Assembly (NCBI GenBank): GCA_020634245.1
Contig: JACKCC010000017.1
Location: 1 to 64,000 of the forward strand
Reading direction: 5' to 3'
DNA: 64,000 bases
Source: Ardenticatenaceae bacterium
GTDB lineage: Bacteria > Chloroflexota > Anaerolineae > Promineifilales > Promineifilaceae
The position numbers and the translations under genes are program-made. Position 1 is the first letter of the stretch, and every line of letters starts with the position of its first letter. Below the pieces are notes generated by a model. That model saw nothing but the letters and a program-made list of their open reading frames with translations. It ran no database searches and was not told the origin of the DNA. Shown here in pieces: positions 6,611 to 15,748 of this stretch.

Positions 6611-7846
6611 TTAATCACCACAGTCAGCCAGTAAACCGCGCGGGGTGACCCGGCAGCGATTGTGGTTGTAGAAGCGTAGCAGTCCTACAACGGCGATCAT
6701 GCCGGCTGCGGCAGAAATGAACCAGGGTAGTGCCGGAAGGTTGAGTGTTGCTGCCAGGTCAACGGCCGTTCCCCCCGCTATTTGACCGACACCCCCACCA
6801 ACAGCCATAGCCAGCGAATTAAAACCAAAATATGCACCTCGTGCCGCAGGATTAGCCATTGTTGCGGCCACAGTCTGGTCATTGGGCATCACCAACACCG
6901 TTCCCAATGCGAAGAAAAAGACCGATTGGTAAAGCTGCCAACTGGTTGCTGCCCAGGCCACGCTGCCCAAACCGACAGCCATCGAAAAAGTCCCCAGGAT
7001 CAACATCGGCAGAGGCAGTAAAAATCGTTGCGCCAGGCGCAGCACCGGCATTTGCAGGACGATGGCAATCACTGCGTTCATTGTAAATAAAAAGGCTACA
7101 CTGCTGTTACTGCCGCTCAGGGCTTTCGCCTCCAGCGGCAGCGCAATCGACAACTGCACCCACATGAACCAGTAGCCCATCATCAACAGTGTGTAAAGAA
7201 CGAATGCCCGGTCGCGCATGGCAATTTGTAAGCCGGTGGCAATATCTTGCTTTTCGGTGGAAACGGCCACTTCAGGTAGTCCCACCCAGGCAACAAAGAA
7301 GGCGGCTAAGAAGAAACCGGCCGCAGCCAAACCGACGGCTTGAAAATCGAATTGGATAAGCAGGCCACCGAGCAAAGGCCCGACGGTACGGGCTACATTT
7401 TGCAGGATACCCACTTTAGCATACAGATCGTTCAGTTTTTCTTCGGGGGCCAGTGCGGCAACAACTGCTTTGGATGGGGCATCAAACAGTGCGCCGCCCA
7501 GCGCTGCCATGATACCGGCCAGGAGAACGGCCGTATGCGTTGTCGCAAACCCCATCACAACAAAACTGATCGTGCGGATCAAAATACCGCCCATAATCAA
7601 GCCTTTGGGGCTGAGTTTGTCGGCCAACGCGCCGCCAAAGACAGTCAGACTTTGCTGCAAAAATTGGCGCAGTGCCAGAACCAGCCCGATAAAAGCGGCT
7701 GCCCAGCCCAATTCGTCGACAAAGTGAATGGAGAGGAGGGGAATCAGCAGAAAAAAACCGGCATTCATCAGGAACCATAATACCAATGTGGTCAGAATAC
7801 CGCGCTGGGTGATGTTCATTTGTGCGAATTTTGCCCATGGATGCAT
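6611..7846 (-). CDS. MFS transporter
   Basis: A 411-residue major facilitator protein with about 12 hydrophobic segments. The loop between segments 2 and 3 reads GGALADKLSPKGLI, a version of the MFS signature. The family includes drug and sugar efflux pumps; the closest impression is an MdtH-like multidrug efflux protein. The start at 7846 is supported by a GGAGAT ribosome site. Substrate unknown. Confidence 0.85.
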   Translation of the reverse strand: MHPWAKFAQMNITQRGILTTLVLWFLMNAGFFLLIPLLSIHFVDELGWAAAFIGLVLALRQFLQQSLTVFGGALADKLSPKGLIMGGILIRTISFVVMGFATTHTAVLLAGIMAALGGALFDAPSKAVVAALAPEEKLNDLYAKVGILQNVARTVGPLLGGLLIQFDFQAVGLAAAGFFLAAFFVAWVGLPEVAVSTEKQDIATGLQIAMRDRAFVLYTLLMMGYWFMWVQLSIALPLEAKALSGSNSSVAFLFTMNAVIAIVLQMPVLRLAQRFLLPLPMLILGTFSMAVGLGSVAWAATSWQLYQSVFFFALGTVLVMPNDQTVAATMANPAARGAYFGFNSLAMAVGGGVGQIAGGTAVDLAATLNLPALPWFISAAAGMIAVVGLLRFYNHNRCRVTPRGLLADCGD

Positions 7847-8175
7847 GTCGTTGATCTCCGTGTTTGAGCTAGAAATGCGCGATCATATTCCTTTTTTGCT
7901 TTTTGCCAACGAATGCTCAAGTTCCTTTATGGATTCCGAATGATGTCTTAACTTTTTCTAAAAAAGTACAGGTTATGCTTGCTGGGCACTGGGTCCGTTG
8001 TATGGGATTGGTCGAAAATCGCGTATTTTGTGATCCGTTTTCTAGCGTATTTCGGGCTCTCATCAGGAGTAACCATGATTTGGGACGACGACGAAAAGTT
8101 ACTTAAAAGTCAAATCCCATAGTACAGACCCAGTGCCGCTTGCTGGCAGTTACTAATTTGTTTGAGAGGTGTGTT
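7847..8175. other. Intergenic region without recognisable gene
   Basis: About 330 bp between divergent genes. Short open frames here have no recognisable features. It should contain the promoters of both the MFS gene and the DUF4405-like gene; I cannot place them with certainty. Confidence 0.5.
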
Positions 8176-8787
8176 ATGAATAAAACAAAATTGAATTATT
8201 GGATTGATGTGGTGATTGGTATTGCTTTTGTATTGAGTGCGGTCAGCGGTATTGTGTTTTTGTTTCCGATTACCGGGACGACGGCGGCAGGGGTTACCTA
8301 TCAGGCGTGGAACCAGATTCACACGTGGGGCAGCTTGTTGATGGTGGCCGGTGTGTTGGCGCATTTTGTTTTGCATTGGAAATGGCTGGTGCATATGACA
8401 AGGAAGACGTTTAGCGTTCAGCCGCAGCGGAAAACGGCCGTTTCTATGCCTACAACGTACACTCAACCGGTTAACCGGCGCGAATTCTTGCGCCTGGCCG
8501 GAGTAGGTGCATTGGCAGCCGGTGCGGCGGTGGTTGGCTATAAAACACTTTGGGCTGATGAAGATGTGGCGATGAATACGGGCGCTGTTGATACAACGAT
8601 TGACACGGCCGTGATCGAACAATCTGAAAGCATACCCTTAACGGTTCTGCCCTCTACGTCATCCACGACCACAGTGCAAACCGTCTCTTGTCCCAAGGGC
8701 CTGACCTATGACCCTTATCCGGGGCGCTGTCATCACTATAGAGATAGTAATGGGGATGGCTATTGCGATTATTCTATTCCGGCTTGA
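8176..8787 (+). CDS. DUF4405-like membrane protein with internal Tat-like motif
   Basis: 203 residues. The first about 80 residues look like a DUF4405 or cytochrome-b-like two-to-three-helix domain with histidines (QIHTWGS, HFVLHWKW) that could bind haem. At about residue 95-120 follows NRREFLRLAGVGALAAGAA, a twin-arginine type signal placed in the middle of the protein. The C-terminal part is extracytoplasmic, with cysteines and an EF-hand-like DSNGDGYCDY. ATG at 8176 is preferred; GAGAGGT precedes it. The function is probably electron transfer or assembly at the membrane, inferred only. Confidence 0.65.
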   Translation: MNKTKLNYWIDVVIGIAFVLSAVSGIVFLFPITGTTAAGVTYQAWNQIHTWGSLLMVAGVLAHFVLHWKWLVHMTRKTFSVQPQRKTAVSMPTTYTQPVNRREFLRLAGVGALAAGAAVVGYKTLWADEDVAMNTGAVDTTIDTAVIEQSESIPLTVLPSTSSTTTVQTVSCPKGLTYDPYPGRCHHYRDSNGDGYCDYSIPA

Positions 8788-8802
8788 TGGCTAGAGATAC
8801 TG

Positions 8803-8837
8803 GCCCGGCAATCGAAAATGGTTGCCGGGCTTTTTGT
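8803..8837 (+). terminator. Rho-independent terminator
   Basis: Perfect 9-bp stem GCCCGGCAA/TTGCCGGGC (8803-8811, 8822-8830), 10-nt loop, then TTTTTGTTT. It follows the DUF4405-like gene by 15 bp. Confidence 0.9.
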
Positions 8838-9151
8838 TTGGGTAACGGCCGTTTCCCTGCTTGCTTTTGACTATGGCATTTGCCAATTGACGCGGCCGTT
8901 TCTGTTTTGCTATTCTTGTGGTCGTGTCGCAAGTGTTGGACAACGTTGTTATTTATAACGATGTTGGGCGAAGCCACTTGACAAACATCCTGAGCACACT
9001 CAAAATTGGCAAAAAAAAGCGGGAGGCATGAATGGGTAGCTGGCTGGTAAGAAATGGTAGCGACGTGGCGGGGATCTGCGTTAAAGACCACGCTGGGGAT
9101 GAGCTTCTCTGCTTTCTCATGATAAATAGTTCTGATACATAAAGGCACAAA
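8838..9151. other. Intergenic region, nothing recognised
   Basis: About 310 bp with one ACGGCCGT site near 8850. The base composition shifts towards AT from about 9100 on, at the edge of the AT-rich gene that follows. Confidence 0.4.
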
Positions 9152-10141
9152 ATGACTAAGACAGAAATAGAAATTAGGTCTTGGGATCGGTTTATAACAC
9201 GTAATTTTGTCATTCAACCAGACTTGCTTGGCAAACAACATACATTTTCTTACGAAAACTACAAAATCCAGATCAAACTTCCTGATTTAGGAAAACTTGA
9301 TCGAGGGAAGGGTTATGACGAAGTCATTTCTGTTGGATCTCTGCGAACTGTTAACAAAGGACCAATTGATTATAATGTCCTAAAAGTTGATGTAACTGTT
9401 AGACGGGCAACAAGAATCCAGATTCGTTCAGAGGTGTTGACTACAAACCCCAATGCGCGCGAACTATTTTCAGATGATGAACAAGAGAATTTGAATAGAA
9501 TTGCATTTCGTTATGGAGAGATAGCTGAAAAGGCTTTTGATTATTGGATAAGAGTAGTCCGCTGGAAAACTAACCTTAGCATCTTTGGGAGGTATGAATG
9601 GCAGGACAACCGAACTGGTTGGAGTACTCGTCTAGAGGATATTGCTTCTGAAAAGACCATTTGGATTGGTCCTGGCATTGGTCACATTCGTAGTGTTAAG
9701 GCAATTACTCTCGAAGAGTGGAACGAAATCGAAAGTGTTTTGTCGCAAGGAATAGATTCTCCAATTTATCATGATCTCAAACATGATGGCAAGGTGCATC
9801 TAATGTCTGGCGATCTTTATCGTGCGGTCGTGGATTTGGCAGTAGCTTGTGAAACATATATGCGATTTTCTTTTCTAAAAAAGTTGTCTCAGGAGTTAAA
9901 TCCTACACTATTAACCTTTATTGAGGAGGCCAACATAAGCCAATACCTTAATAAATTCTTCCCTTCCATTCTTGATGATTATGACAAAAAACGGTTCAAG
10001 GAAATAAAATCTGATTTGCACAAATTATTTAATTCACGTAATAAAGTTGTCCATATGGGTGAGATACATGGATTAACTGAGGCTACCTGTCGAAAATTCG
10101 CCGAGGTTACTGACGAATTGTTATCTATTAAACCGAAATGA
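9152..10141 (+). CDS. AT-rich unknown protein with C-terminal HEPN-like motif
   Basis: 329 residues, no signal or membrane segments. The C-terminal third is helical and contains LFNSRNKVVHMGE, an R-x4-H motif in the right setting for a HEPN-like domain, a fold often found in RNases of toxin and defence systems. The N-terminal two thirds are not recognised. The gene is clearly more AT-rich than its neighbours, uses A/T-ending codons, and the whole 8.9-10.3 kb stretch lacks the ACGGCCGT palindrome, so recent acquisition is likely. No partner antitoxin gene is visible next to it. Confidence 0.6.
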   Translation: MTKTEIEIRSWDRFITRNFVIQPDLLGKQHTFSYENYKIQIKLPDLGKLDRGKGYDEVISVGSLRTVNKGPIDYNVLKVDVTVRRATRIQIRSEVLTTNPNARELFSDDEQENLNRIAFRYGEIAEKAFDYWIRVVRWKTNLSIFGRYEWQDNRTGWSTRLEDIASEKTIWIGPGIGHIRSVKAITLEEWNEIESVLSQGIDSPIYHDLKHDGKVHLMSGDLYRAVVDLAVACETYMRFSFLKKLSQELNPTLLTFIEEANISQYLNKFFPSILDDYDKKRFKEIKSDLHKLFNSRNKVVHMGEIHGLTEATCRKFAEVTDELLSIKPK

Positions 10142-10235
10142 AAACTTCTAAATCAAACCCTACATATAGCCGATCTGTGAAAAGTAAAACGCTGCGTAGA
10201 AATTTACACAGCATAGTTTGATATTCGAAGTCATG

Positions 10236-11144
10236 TCAAAATTGTTTTCTGCTTTGATTGAGCGTGACCAATAGCACGCCGGAGACGATGACTGCCCCGC
10301 CGATGAAACCTTGCAGCGACGGCCGTTCCCCAAACAACGCCAACGACCACAAAATCGTCAGCGCCGGGCTGAGCGTGAGCAAAATGGTGTGGATGCTCAT
10401 CTTCAACCGGCGCAGCGCCAGGTAGTATAAAATTCGGCCCAGGGTGATATTGACCGTACCAACCAGCAGCAAAAGCAGCCACAATGACGTATCCGGCCAG
10501 CTCATTTCGCCCCGGCCCAGTGCAAACAGCAGCAAGAACAGCCCGGTGCTGGCCACGCGGAACAGGAAGAAGTTGCCAAAATCCATGTCGTCGCCGTAAC
10601 GTTTGACAACGGCCGTATGCAGCGCATAAAAAAGATTGGACACCAGGACCAACACCGCACCCAACCGCAGCAAGTCGGCGGCCGACCCTGGCTGGAAACT
10701 GATGACAAAAACGCCGACAACAGCCAACGCTGCGCCAATCCATTGCAACGGCCGTAACCGTTCCCGCAGCCAAAACAGCCCCAGCCCCAACGAAAAAATC
10801 GTATACGTTTGGGCAATGAGCGCCGCCGAACCGGGGTCGATGTAGGCTACCGCAGCAAAACTAATCGCTGTGGCTGCTGCCACCAGGAAACCGACAATCA
10901 GGAAAAACCAGAGATGATCGCGTAAAACCTGCCATTTGATTTGGCGGCGCAGGGCCAGGAATACGGCCGTTTCCACCGTTCCCACCAGCAGCGTGTAAAA
11001 CGACGACGTGGTCGCCGGTAAATGGGGCAGCAGCAGGCGGGCAAAAATATAGTGCATACTGTCCACCACCAGCAGGGCCACAATCAGCGGCCCGTTTTGC
11101 AGTGCTGCCGTCGGTTTGGGCGTGCTGATTGGCGGGTTACTCAT
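10236..11144 (-). CDS. EamA/DMT family transporter
   Basis: 302 residues with about ten hydrophobic segments in two EamA repeats. Each ends in the usual pattern: LRERLRPLQWIGAALAVVGV in the first half and LFGERPSLQGFIGGAVIVSG in the second. It overlaps the end of the upstream MOSC gene by 8 bp, so the two are co-translated. Substrate unknown (amino acids or metabolites in related proteins). Confidence 0.88.
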   Translation of the reverse strand: MSNPPISTPKPTAALQNGPLIVALLVVDSMHYIFARLLLPHLPATTSSFYTLLVGTVETAVFLALRRQIKWQVLRDHLWFFLIVGFLVAAATAISFAAVAYIDPGSAALIAQTYTIFSLGLGLFWLRERLRPLQWIGAALAVVGVFVISFQPGSAADLLRLGAVLVLVSNLFYALHTAVVKRYGDDMDFGNFFLFRVASTGLFLLLFALGRGEMSWPDTSLWLLLLLVGTVNITLGRILYYLALRRLKMSIHTILLTLSPALTILWSLALFGERPSLQGFIGGAVIVSGVLLVTLNQSRKQF

Positions 11145-11610
11145 CGGGAGATTCCAGCGTCACTTCATCGCCGATTTTGACGATTCCCGGCTGCTGCACG
11201 CGTGAGTAAGCCCGCGCCCAACCGGGATATTTTTTATGTGAAATGCGCTGTGAATCCCGGTCGGCAAACGACTCTTCGATCAGGTCACAAGGGGAGGCGA
11301 AGCTGGTAATTTCGATGAGCACGTCACCCAATCGCAGCCGCGCGCCGGGCACGACGGCATCCCAATCCAGCCCGCTGATAGTAATATTTTCGCCGACAGA
11401 GCCGGGATAAATGGGATGGCCTTCGGCTTGCAGTGCCAAAATCCGCTCCAGCGAGTAGAGGCAGACGGCCCGCTCCGGCCCGCCGTGAACTTTGGTATGG
11501 ATTTGTTTATCGACGGTTAATCCCAATTCGTTGATTTCAGCCTGGCGCAACGGCCGTTTCGGCACACCGCCGTCAGAAGCATTGATTTGAAAGATTCGTG
11601 CCTGTGTCAT
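11137..11610 (-). CDS. MOSC domain protein
   Basis: 157 residues covering one MOSC domain. Motifs include VHGGPERAVCLYS, GSVGENITISGLDWDAVVPG and SPCDLIE, where the cysteine is the usual sulfur-carrying position. MOSC proteins bind the molybdenum cofactor or act on oxidised N-compounds (YiiM/YuaD types). It is followed by a DMT transporter gene with an 8-bp overlap. Confidence 0.88.
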   Translation of the reverse strand: MTQARIFQINASDGGVPKRPLRQAEINELGLTVDKQIHTKVHGGPERAVCLYSLERILALQAEGHPIYPGSVGENITISGLDWDAVVPGARLRLGDVLIEITSFASPCDLIEESFADRDSQRISHKKYPGWARAYSRVQQPGIVKIGDEVTLESPDE

Positions 11611-11913
11611 GATTGATCCTTTGTTTCCTGCGTCACGTTGTCATTTTGTCATGCGCCATTTTGCCATGCATCACTGATGACGAATGACGTATGACGTTAT
11701 GACCGCGAGAAGTCTAACTGGGGCAGTAACGGCCGTCAACCAGTTGCACGAATTTGACAGTTGCACGAATTTGAATCCTTTTCCATACTTTTTCGTTATC
11801 TTAAGTGAAGGTTGTTTGAGTGACATTGTCACACAACAGGCGGAGATTAACGGGTTATTTTTCCTTTCCTGTTTTTCTCCGCCAACAACACTTCACAACA
11901 AAGGACATGTTTT
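11611..11913. other. Divergent promoter region of MOSC gene and sigma factor gene
   Basis: Contains CATCAC/GACGTATGACG-type repeats near 11655-11700, one ACGGCCGT, and a perfect 17-bp tandem duplication (11741-11774). No promoter can be named with confidence. Confidence 0.5.
11741..11774. repeat. 17-bp perfect tandem duplication
   Basis: CAGTTGCACGAATTTGA occurs twice head to tail (11741-11757 and 11758-11774), about 140 bp before the sigma factor start. It may be a regulator site pair or a simple duplication. Confidence 0.85.
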
Positions 11914-12459
11914 TTGGAATTCGTAGATGATTTGAATTTAGTTGTCCGGGCGCAGAAAGGTGACGTTGATGCTGTTGGTGCCTTGTACGACGCGCACCAT
12001 CAGCCTATTTTCCGCTACGTTTGCTCCCGTGTGGGCGACCGGTTGTTGGCCGAAGATTTAACCGGTGAGATTTTCACACGTATGGTCACCGGATTGCCGG
12101 ATTTTACACCAACGGCCGTTCCCTTTCGCGCCTGGTTGTATCGGATTGCCCGTCATTTGATTATCGATCACCATCGCTTGGAAAACGGCCGTATCGACTC
12201 CGCATTGGACGCCATTGAAAACAGCGACAGCGAAAGCGACCCGCCCGGTGTAATCGTCGATCAACAGCTTACGCAAGAGCGCATCCGCGCGGCGCTGGCC
12301 CGCATCGATTCGGCCCAACAGGAAGTTGTCATTTTGCGCTTCATTGCCGGCCTGTCGCTGGCCGAAACGGCCCAGACGCTGGACAAGACGGTTCCGGCCG
12401 TCAAATCATTGCAGCATCGTGGATTGACCGCCCTCCGTGCTTTTTTAGAAAAGGTGTAA
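11914..12459 (+). CDS. ECF-type RNA polymerase sigma factor
   Basis: 181 residues. Region 2 reads FRYVCSRVGDRLLAEDLTGEIFTRM, then FRAWLYRIARHLIIDHHR; region 4 is PAVKSLQHRGLTALRAFLEKV preceded by GLSLAETAQTLDKT. The start is a TTG at 11914 with AAAGGA seven bases upstream; a nearby ATG is out of frame. The next gene begins 4 bp after the stop and codes a membrane FecR-type protein, a usual partner arrangement for ECF regulation at the envelope. Confidence 0.9.
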   Translation: MEFVDDLNLVVRAQKGDVDAVGALYDAHHQPIFRYVCSRVGDRLLAEDLTGEIFTRMVTGLPDFTPTAVPFRAWLYRIARHLIIDHHRLENGRIDSALDAIENSDSESDPPGVIVDQQLTQERIRAALARIDSAQQEVVILRFIAGLSLAETAQTLDKTVPAVKSLQHRGLTALRAFLEKV

Positions 12460-12463
12460 TGGT

Positions 12464-14845
12464 ATGAACGAATTAGAAGAACGCTTACAAGAACGATTGG
12501 CGCGCTTAGAAGCTGGCGAGCCGCTGGCTGCCTGCCTGGCCGGACTGCCGGAGGACGAGGCGGCGTTGTTGACCCTGGCGGCTGATTTACCGCAAGCGAT
12601 GCCTGTTTTGGACGAAGAAACGGCCGTATCTCAACGTGCCGCCCTGCAGCGACTGGTGCAACAAGACAATGCGCCCGCTGTGGATCGGCCGGGATTTGGG
12701 GCGCGCTTGCTTGCCTGGTGGCGGGCGCAGACGATGATTCAGCGGCGGGGTCTGGTAACGGCCGTTGTCACCACCTTGCTCATCCTTATCGTTGTTGGTT
12801 TTAGCCCGTTTGCATCTGACCAGACTGCCGTATCACCAGAAATAGCCGGCACCGCAGCAGAAAGCGAAACGGCCGTTGCCGAGGCGGCCATTCCCGCCAG
12901 TGTGTCAGAATCTACTGCTGCGCCGGATATGGCTGAGATTGTGCCTACTGTTGAATCGGGGGACGCGGTTTTCATCCCGCTGGTGCAAAGCCCGGATACG
13001 GCCGTACTCGATGACATTCATGGCTTTGTGGAGGTACTGGATGATGATGGGGAATGGACGGCCGTTACCCAGCCCATGAGCCTTGCTGCTGAACAACGGC
13101 TGCGCACCGGATCGCTTTCTCGCGCCAGCCTGACCTTTTTTGATGGCAGCCAGGCCCAAATCGGCCCCAACAGCGAACTGTCACTGGACACAATCGCGGC
13201 CCAACTCCCGGCCAACGGCTTCCGCACCGTTGTCATGACCCAATGGTCAGGCGAGAGCGAGCATCACGTCCAATTCCGCAGCGACAACGGTTCCCGCTAC
13301 GAAGTCAAGTCGCCGTACGGCAGCGGCATTGCTCGCGGCACCGTATTTCGGGTTCAGGTTACGGCCGATTCCCGCGCCAGTTACACCGTCAGCGAAGGCC
13401 GCGTGGACGTGACCGGTGCGGATCGCACTGTTTCTGTCACGCCCGGCCAAATCAGCACCATCGCCGGAGAAGAACCACCAACCGATCCCACTTTCCTGGT
13501 CATTGGCGAGGGCGAAGTCAGCCAGATTGGCGACGAATGGGTTGTCGGTGGCCAAATTTTCCAGACGGATGACCAGACGATCGTTGTCGGCAGTCCGCAA
13601 GTCGGCGATTGGGTGCGAGTGGAAGGCCGCCTGCTGCCCGACGGCGCACGTTTGGCCGACCGTATTACTTTGCTGCGGCCATCGCTGGCCGATCGATTTA
13701 CGATTGTGGGACAGGTGGATGCCATCGACAGCGCCGAATGGACAGTTGCCGGGCAAACTATTGCCATTGATGGTGCCACTGACATTGAAACCGGCATTTC
13801 CGTAGGCGATGTGGTGCAGGTGGATGGTTTGATTCAGGCAAACGGCCGTTTACTGGCCAAAAGCATCCGCCTCGTGGTGGTTGACGCCGGGCTGCCTTTT
13901 GAGTTTACCGGGGTTGTGCAGGGCATCAGCGGCGATACCTGGCTGATTTCCGGCATCACCATCGCTACCAATGCCGACACTGAAATCAAAGGCGAGGTCG
14001 CGGTTGGCGATGTGGTCAGAGTCGAAGGCTGGATCGGCGCAGGCGATGTCTGGCTGGCTGACGAAATCAAGCTGGTAGAGGCCGAGGAGAGCCGATTTGA
14101 GATTGCTGGGAAAGTGGACAGCATCGATCCCTGGTCGGTAGCCGGTATTTCGTTTGCAATCGGCGATTGGACGGAGATTGAAGATGGTATTGTTGTGGGC
14201 GATCTGGTCAAGGTAGAAGGCCACATCCTGCCCGATGGCACCTGGGTGGCCGATGAAATCAAACTGCTGGATGAGGAAGACCATCTGACGTTTGAGTTTT
14301 ATGGCACGGTGGGCAGCACCGCCCCCTGGGTGGTGAGTGGGATTGCGCTGCCGGTGACGGAGGAAACGGCCGTTACCCCCAACATCATGGTTGGCGATCT
14401 GGTCAAAGGGACTATCACCATTCTGCCCGATGGCAGTTGGCAGGTCGTATCCATCGTTCTGGTGAACAGTGCCGGTGATGATATGGGCTGCTTTAGCGTA
14501 ACGGCCGTTGTCCGCAGCTTCAGCGATGACCAACTCACCATCGATAACTGGCCTGTCTTCCAATTAGGCGGTGATGTCGAACTGGACGGCCCAATCCAGC
14601 CGGGCAGCGTTATCACCCTCTACGCCTGTGTGGGCGAAGATGGCCGGCTGGTCATCCTTGACATCATCATTTTCAGCACACTTCAACCGGCAATTACGCC
14701 AGAGCCGCCGCCATCCGATGCCGGTGGTCATCAAGTGACGATTTGCCACAAGCCCAATTCGAAAAACGCCCACACCATCACAGTTGACCAGTCTGCCGTC
14801 CAGGCGCACCTGGATCACGGCGATACACTGGGTGCTTGCCCGTGA
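12464..14845 (+). CDS. Membrane FecR-domain protein with DUF5666-type repeats
   Basis: 793 residues. A cytoplasmic helical N-terminus (1-95) is suited to hold a sigma factor, followed by a membrane segment (about 98-113) and a FecR domain (about 180-335, including SRASLTFFDGSQAQIGPNSEL and GTVFRVQV). Then come six repeats of about 60 residues with the pattern VGDxVxVEGxLxxDGxxLADxIxL (DUF5666-like, about 343-700), and a C-terminal CHKPNSKNAHTITVDQSA segment also seen at the end of other large surface proteins. It follows the sigma factor gene by 4 bp. Role inferred: transmembrane anti-sigma or sensor protein whose outer part reads envelope state. Confidence 0.8.
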   Translation: MNELEERLQERLARLEAGEPLAACLAGLPEDEAALLTLAADLPQAMPVLDEETAVSQRAALQRLVQQDNAPAVDRPGFGARLLAWWRAQTMIQRRGLVTAVVTTLLILIVVGFSPFASDQTAVSPEIAGTAAESETAVAEAAIPASVSESTAAPDMAEIVPTVESGDAVFIPLVQSPDTAVLDDIHGFVEVLDDDGEWTAVTQPMSLAAEQRLRTGSLSRASLTFFDGSQAQIGPNSELSLDTIAAQLPANGFRTVVMTQWSGESEHHVQFRSDNGSRYEVKSPYGSGIARGTVFRVQVTADSRASYTVSEGRVDVTGADRTVSVTPGQISTIAGEEPPTDPTFLVIGEGEVSQIGDEWVVGGQIFQTDDQTIVVGSPQVGDWVRVEGRLLPDGARLADRITLLRPSLADRFTIVGQVDAIDSAEWTVAGQTIAIDGATDIETGISVGDVVQVDGLIQANGRLLAKSIRLVVVDAGLPFEFTGVVQGISGDTWLISGITIATNADTEIKGEVAVGDVVRVEGWIGAGDVWLADEIKLVEAEESRFEIAGKVDSIDPWSVAGISFAIGDWTEIEDGIVVGDLVKVEGHILPDGTWVADEIKLLDEEDHLTFEFYGTVGSTAPWVVSGIALPVTEETAVTPNIMVGDLVKGTITILPDGSWQVVSIVLVNSAGDDMGCFSVTAVVRSFSDDQLTIDNWPVFQLGGDVELDGPIQPGSVITLYACVGEDGRLVILDIIIFSTLQPAITPEPPPSDAGGHQVTICHKPNSKNAHTITVDQSAVQAHLDHGDTLGACP

Positions 14846-14887
14846 TGTATTGGTAAATTAATTGTATTGGTAACCGGGTAAGCATGG

Positions 14888-14926
14888 CATCCGGGCCGTC
14901 CTTGTGGCGGCCCGGATGTTGTTTTT
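14888..14926. terminator. Shared terminator between convergent genes
   Basis: Perfect 11-bp stem CATCCGGGCCG/CGGCCCGGATG (14888-14898, 14908-14918) followed by TTGTTTTT on the plus strand. It lies between the FecR protein gene and the DinB gene, whose stop is at 14925. Confidence 0.9.
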
Positions 14927-15404
14927 AGATGATTTTGTCGTCGGTGCCGGCCAGTTGGCGCAGGATTTCCAGTTGACCTACGTGATAGGTTTCATGCCAA
15001 TGCTGGAATTCGATCCAATCGCCCACGGTTGTTTGCCGTTTTTCGTTGTAGATGACCGCTAAATCGGCTTCGCTGGTCTCATTAAGCGCGGCAACGATGC
15101 GTGTTTGCGAATCGGCAAGCGCCGCCAGCAGGGTTGCCAGCGGCACGGCTTCGTCGGCGTCGGTCATCGGCTCCGACTCTCTATCGTAGCGGCTGGCGCG
15201 GGTTTCATCCAGAGCGGGCGGCAGGTTGAGGCTGTGGAGGATCAGATTACGGCCGTGCAGCACGTGTCCCAGTACCCAATTCATCGTATTCGCCCGGAAC
15301 GGCAGTTGCAACAGCGAATCGGCATGGGAAAGGTCTTTCGTTTGCTGCTTGATAATCCAATGGGTACGTTCAAAAAGAGGGATCAGTTTTTGCGGATTGG
15401 TCAT
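14925..15404 (-). CDS. DinB-like four-helix protein
   Basis: 159 residues. The DinB/YfiT metal site is visible as HVLHGRN (first His) and HWHETYHVGQLEIL (the last two His). Proteins of this fold bind a divalent metal and often act as thiol-dependent S-transferases or are stress induced. GGAG lies upstream of the ATG at 15404. It is a stand-alone gene. Confidence 0.88.
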   Translation of the reverse strand: MTNPQKLIPLFERTHWIIKQQTKDLSHADSLLQLPFRANTMNWVLGHVLHGRNLILHSLNLPPALDETRASRYDRESEPMTDADEAVPLATLLAALADSQTRIVAALNETSEADLAVIYNEKRQTTVGDWIEFQHWHETYHVGQLEILRQLAGTDDKII

Positions 15405-15748
15405 GGAATCTCCGTAAGTTTAACGCTTGAACGCTTGAACGCTTGAACGCTTGCTTCACCAGCGCAGCCAGTAAAGCGAGCATGACTCTGAGCAAAAACA
15501 CGCTATCATTTACGGCGTGGCTGCGTCTGGTGCAAGTTTTGTTGCGCGAAACCAGATGTAGCGTTGGCTATGGGGTTTCTATTACATCATTTAGCCGGTT
15601 TGTTTCATCCCAACCCGCTGCCCCAATACCGCCACTTTTCATTGCCTCCATCATGCTCACGCCTGAACCTGGCCCCAGTATACCCTATTTTTGCCCGATT
15701 TTGCCGCTTTTTGCCGCCAATTGACCCAATTATCCCTTGATTCGTCAT
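15405..15748. other. Intergenic region with 9-bp tandem repeat
   Basis: Apart from an AACGCTTG(A) tandem repeat at 15422-15453, nothing is recognised. A 93-codon open frame here has no family features and is not accepted. This region probably contains one end of the IS91-type element. Confidence 0.5.
15422..15453. repeat. AACGCTTG(A) tandem repeat, four copies
   Basis: Four head-to-tail units of 9 bp (ACGCTTGAA) directly upstream of the DinB gene. Confidence 0.85.

Noticed and set aside
9152..10141. Toxin-antitoxin pair
   Set aside because: No second small gene lies on either side, so only a single HEPN-like candidate can be claimed.
15443..15724. 93-codon plus-strand frame between DinB and IS91 genes
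   Set aside because: No ribosome site, no family pattern, Ser/Pro-rich random composition.
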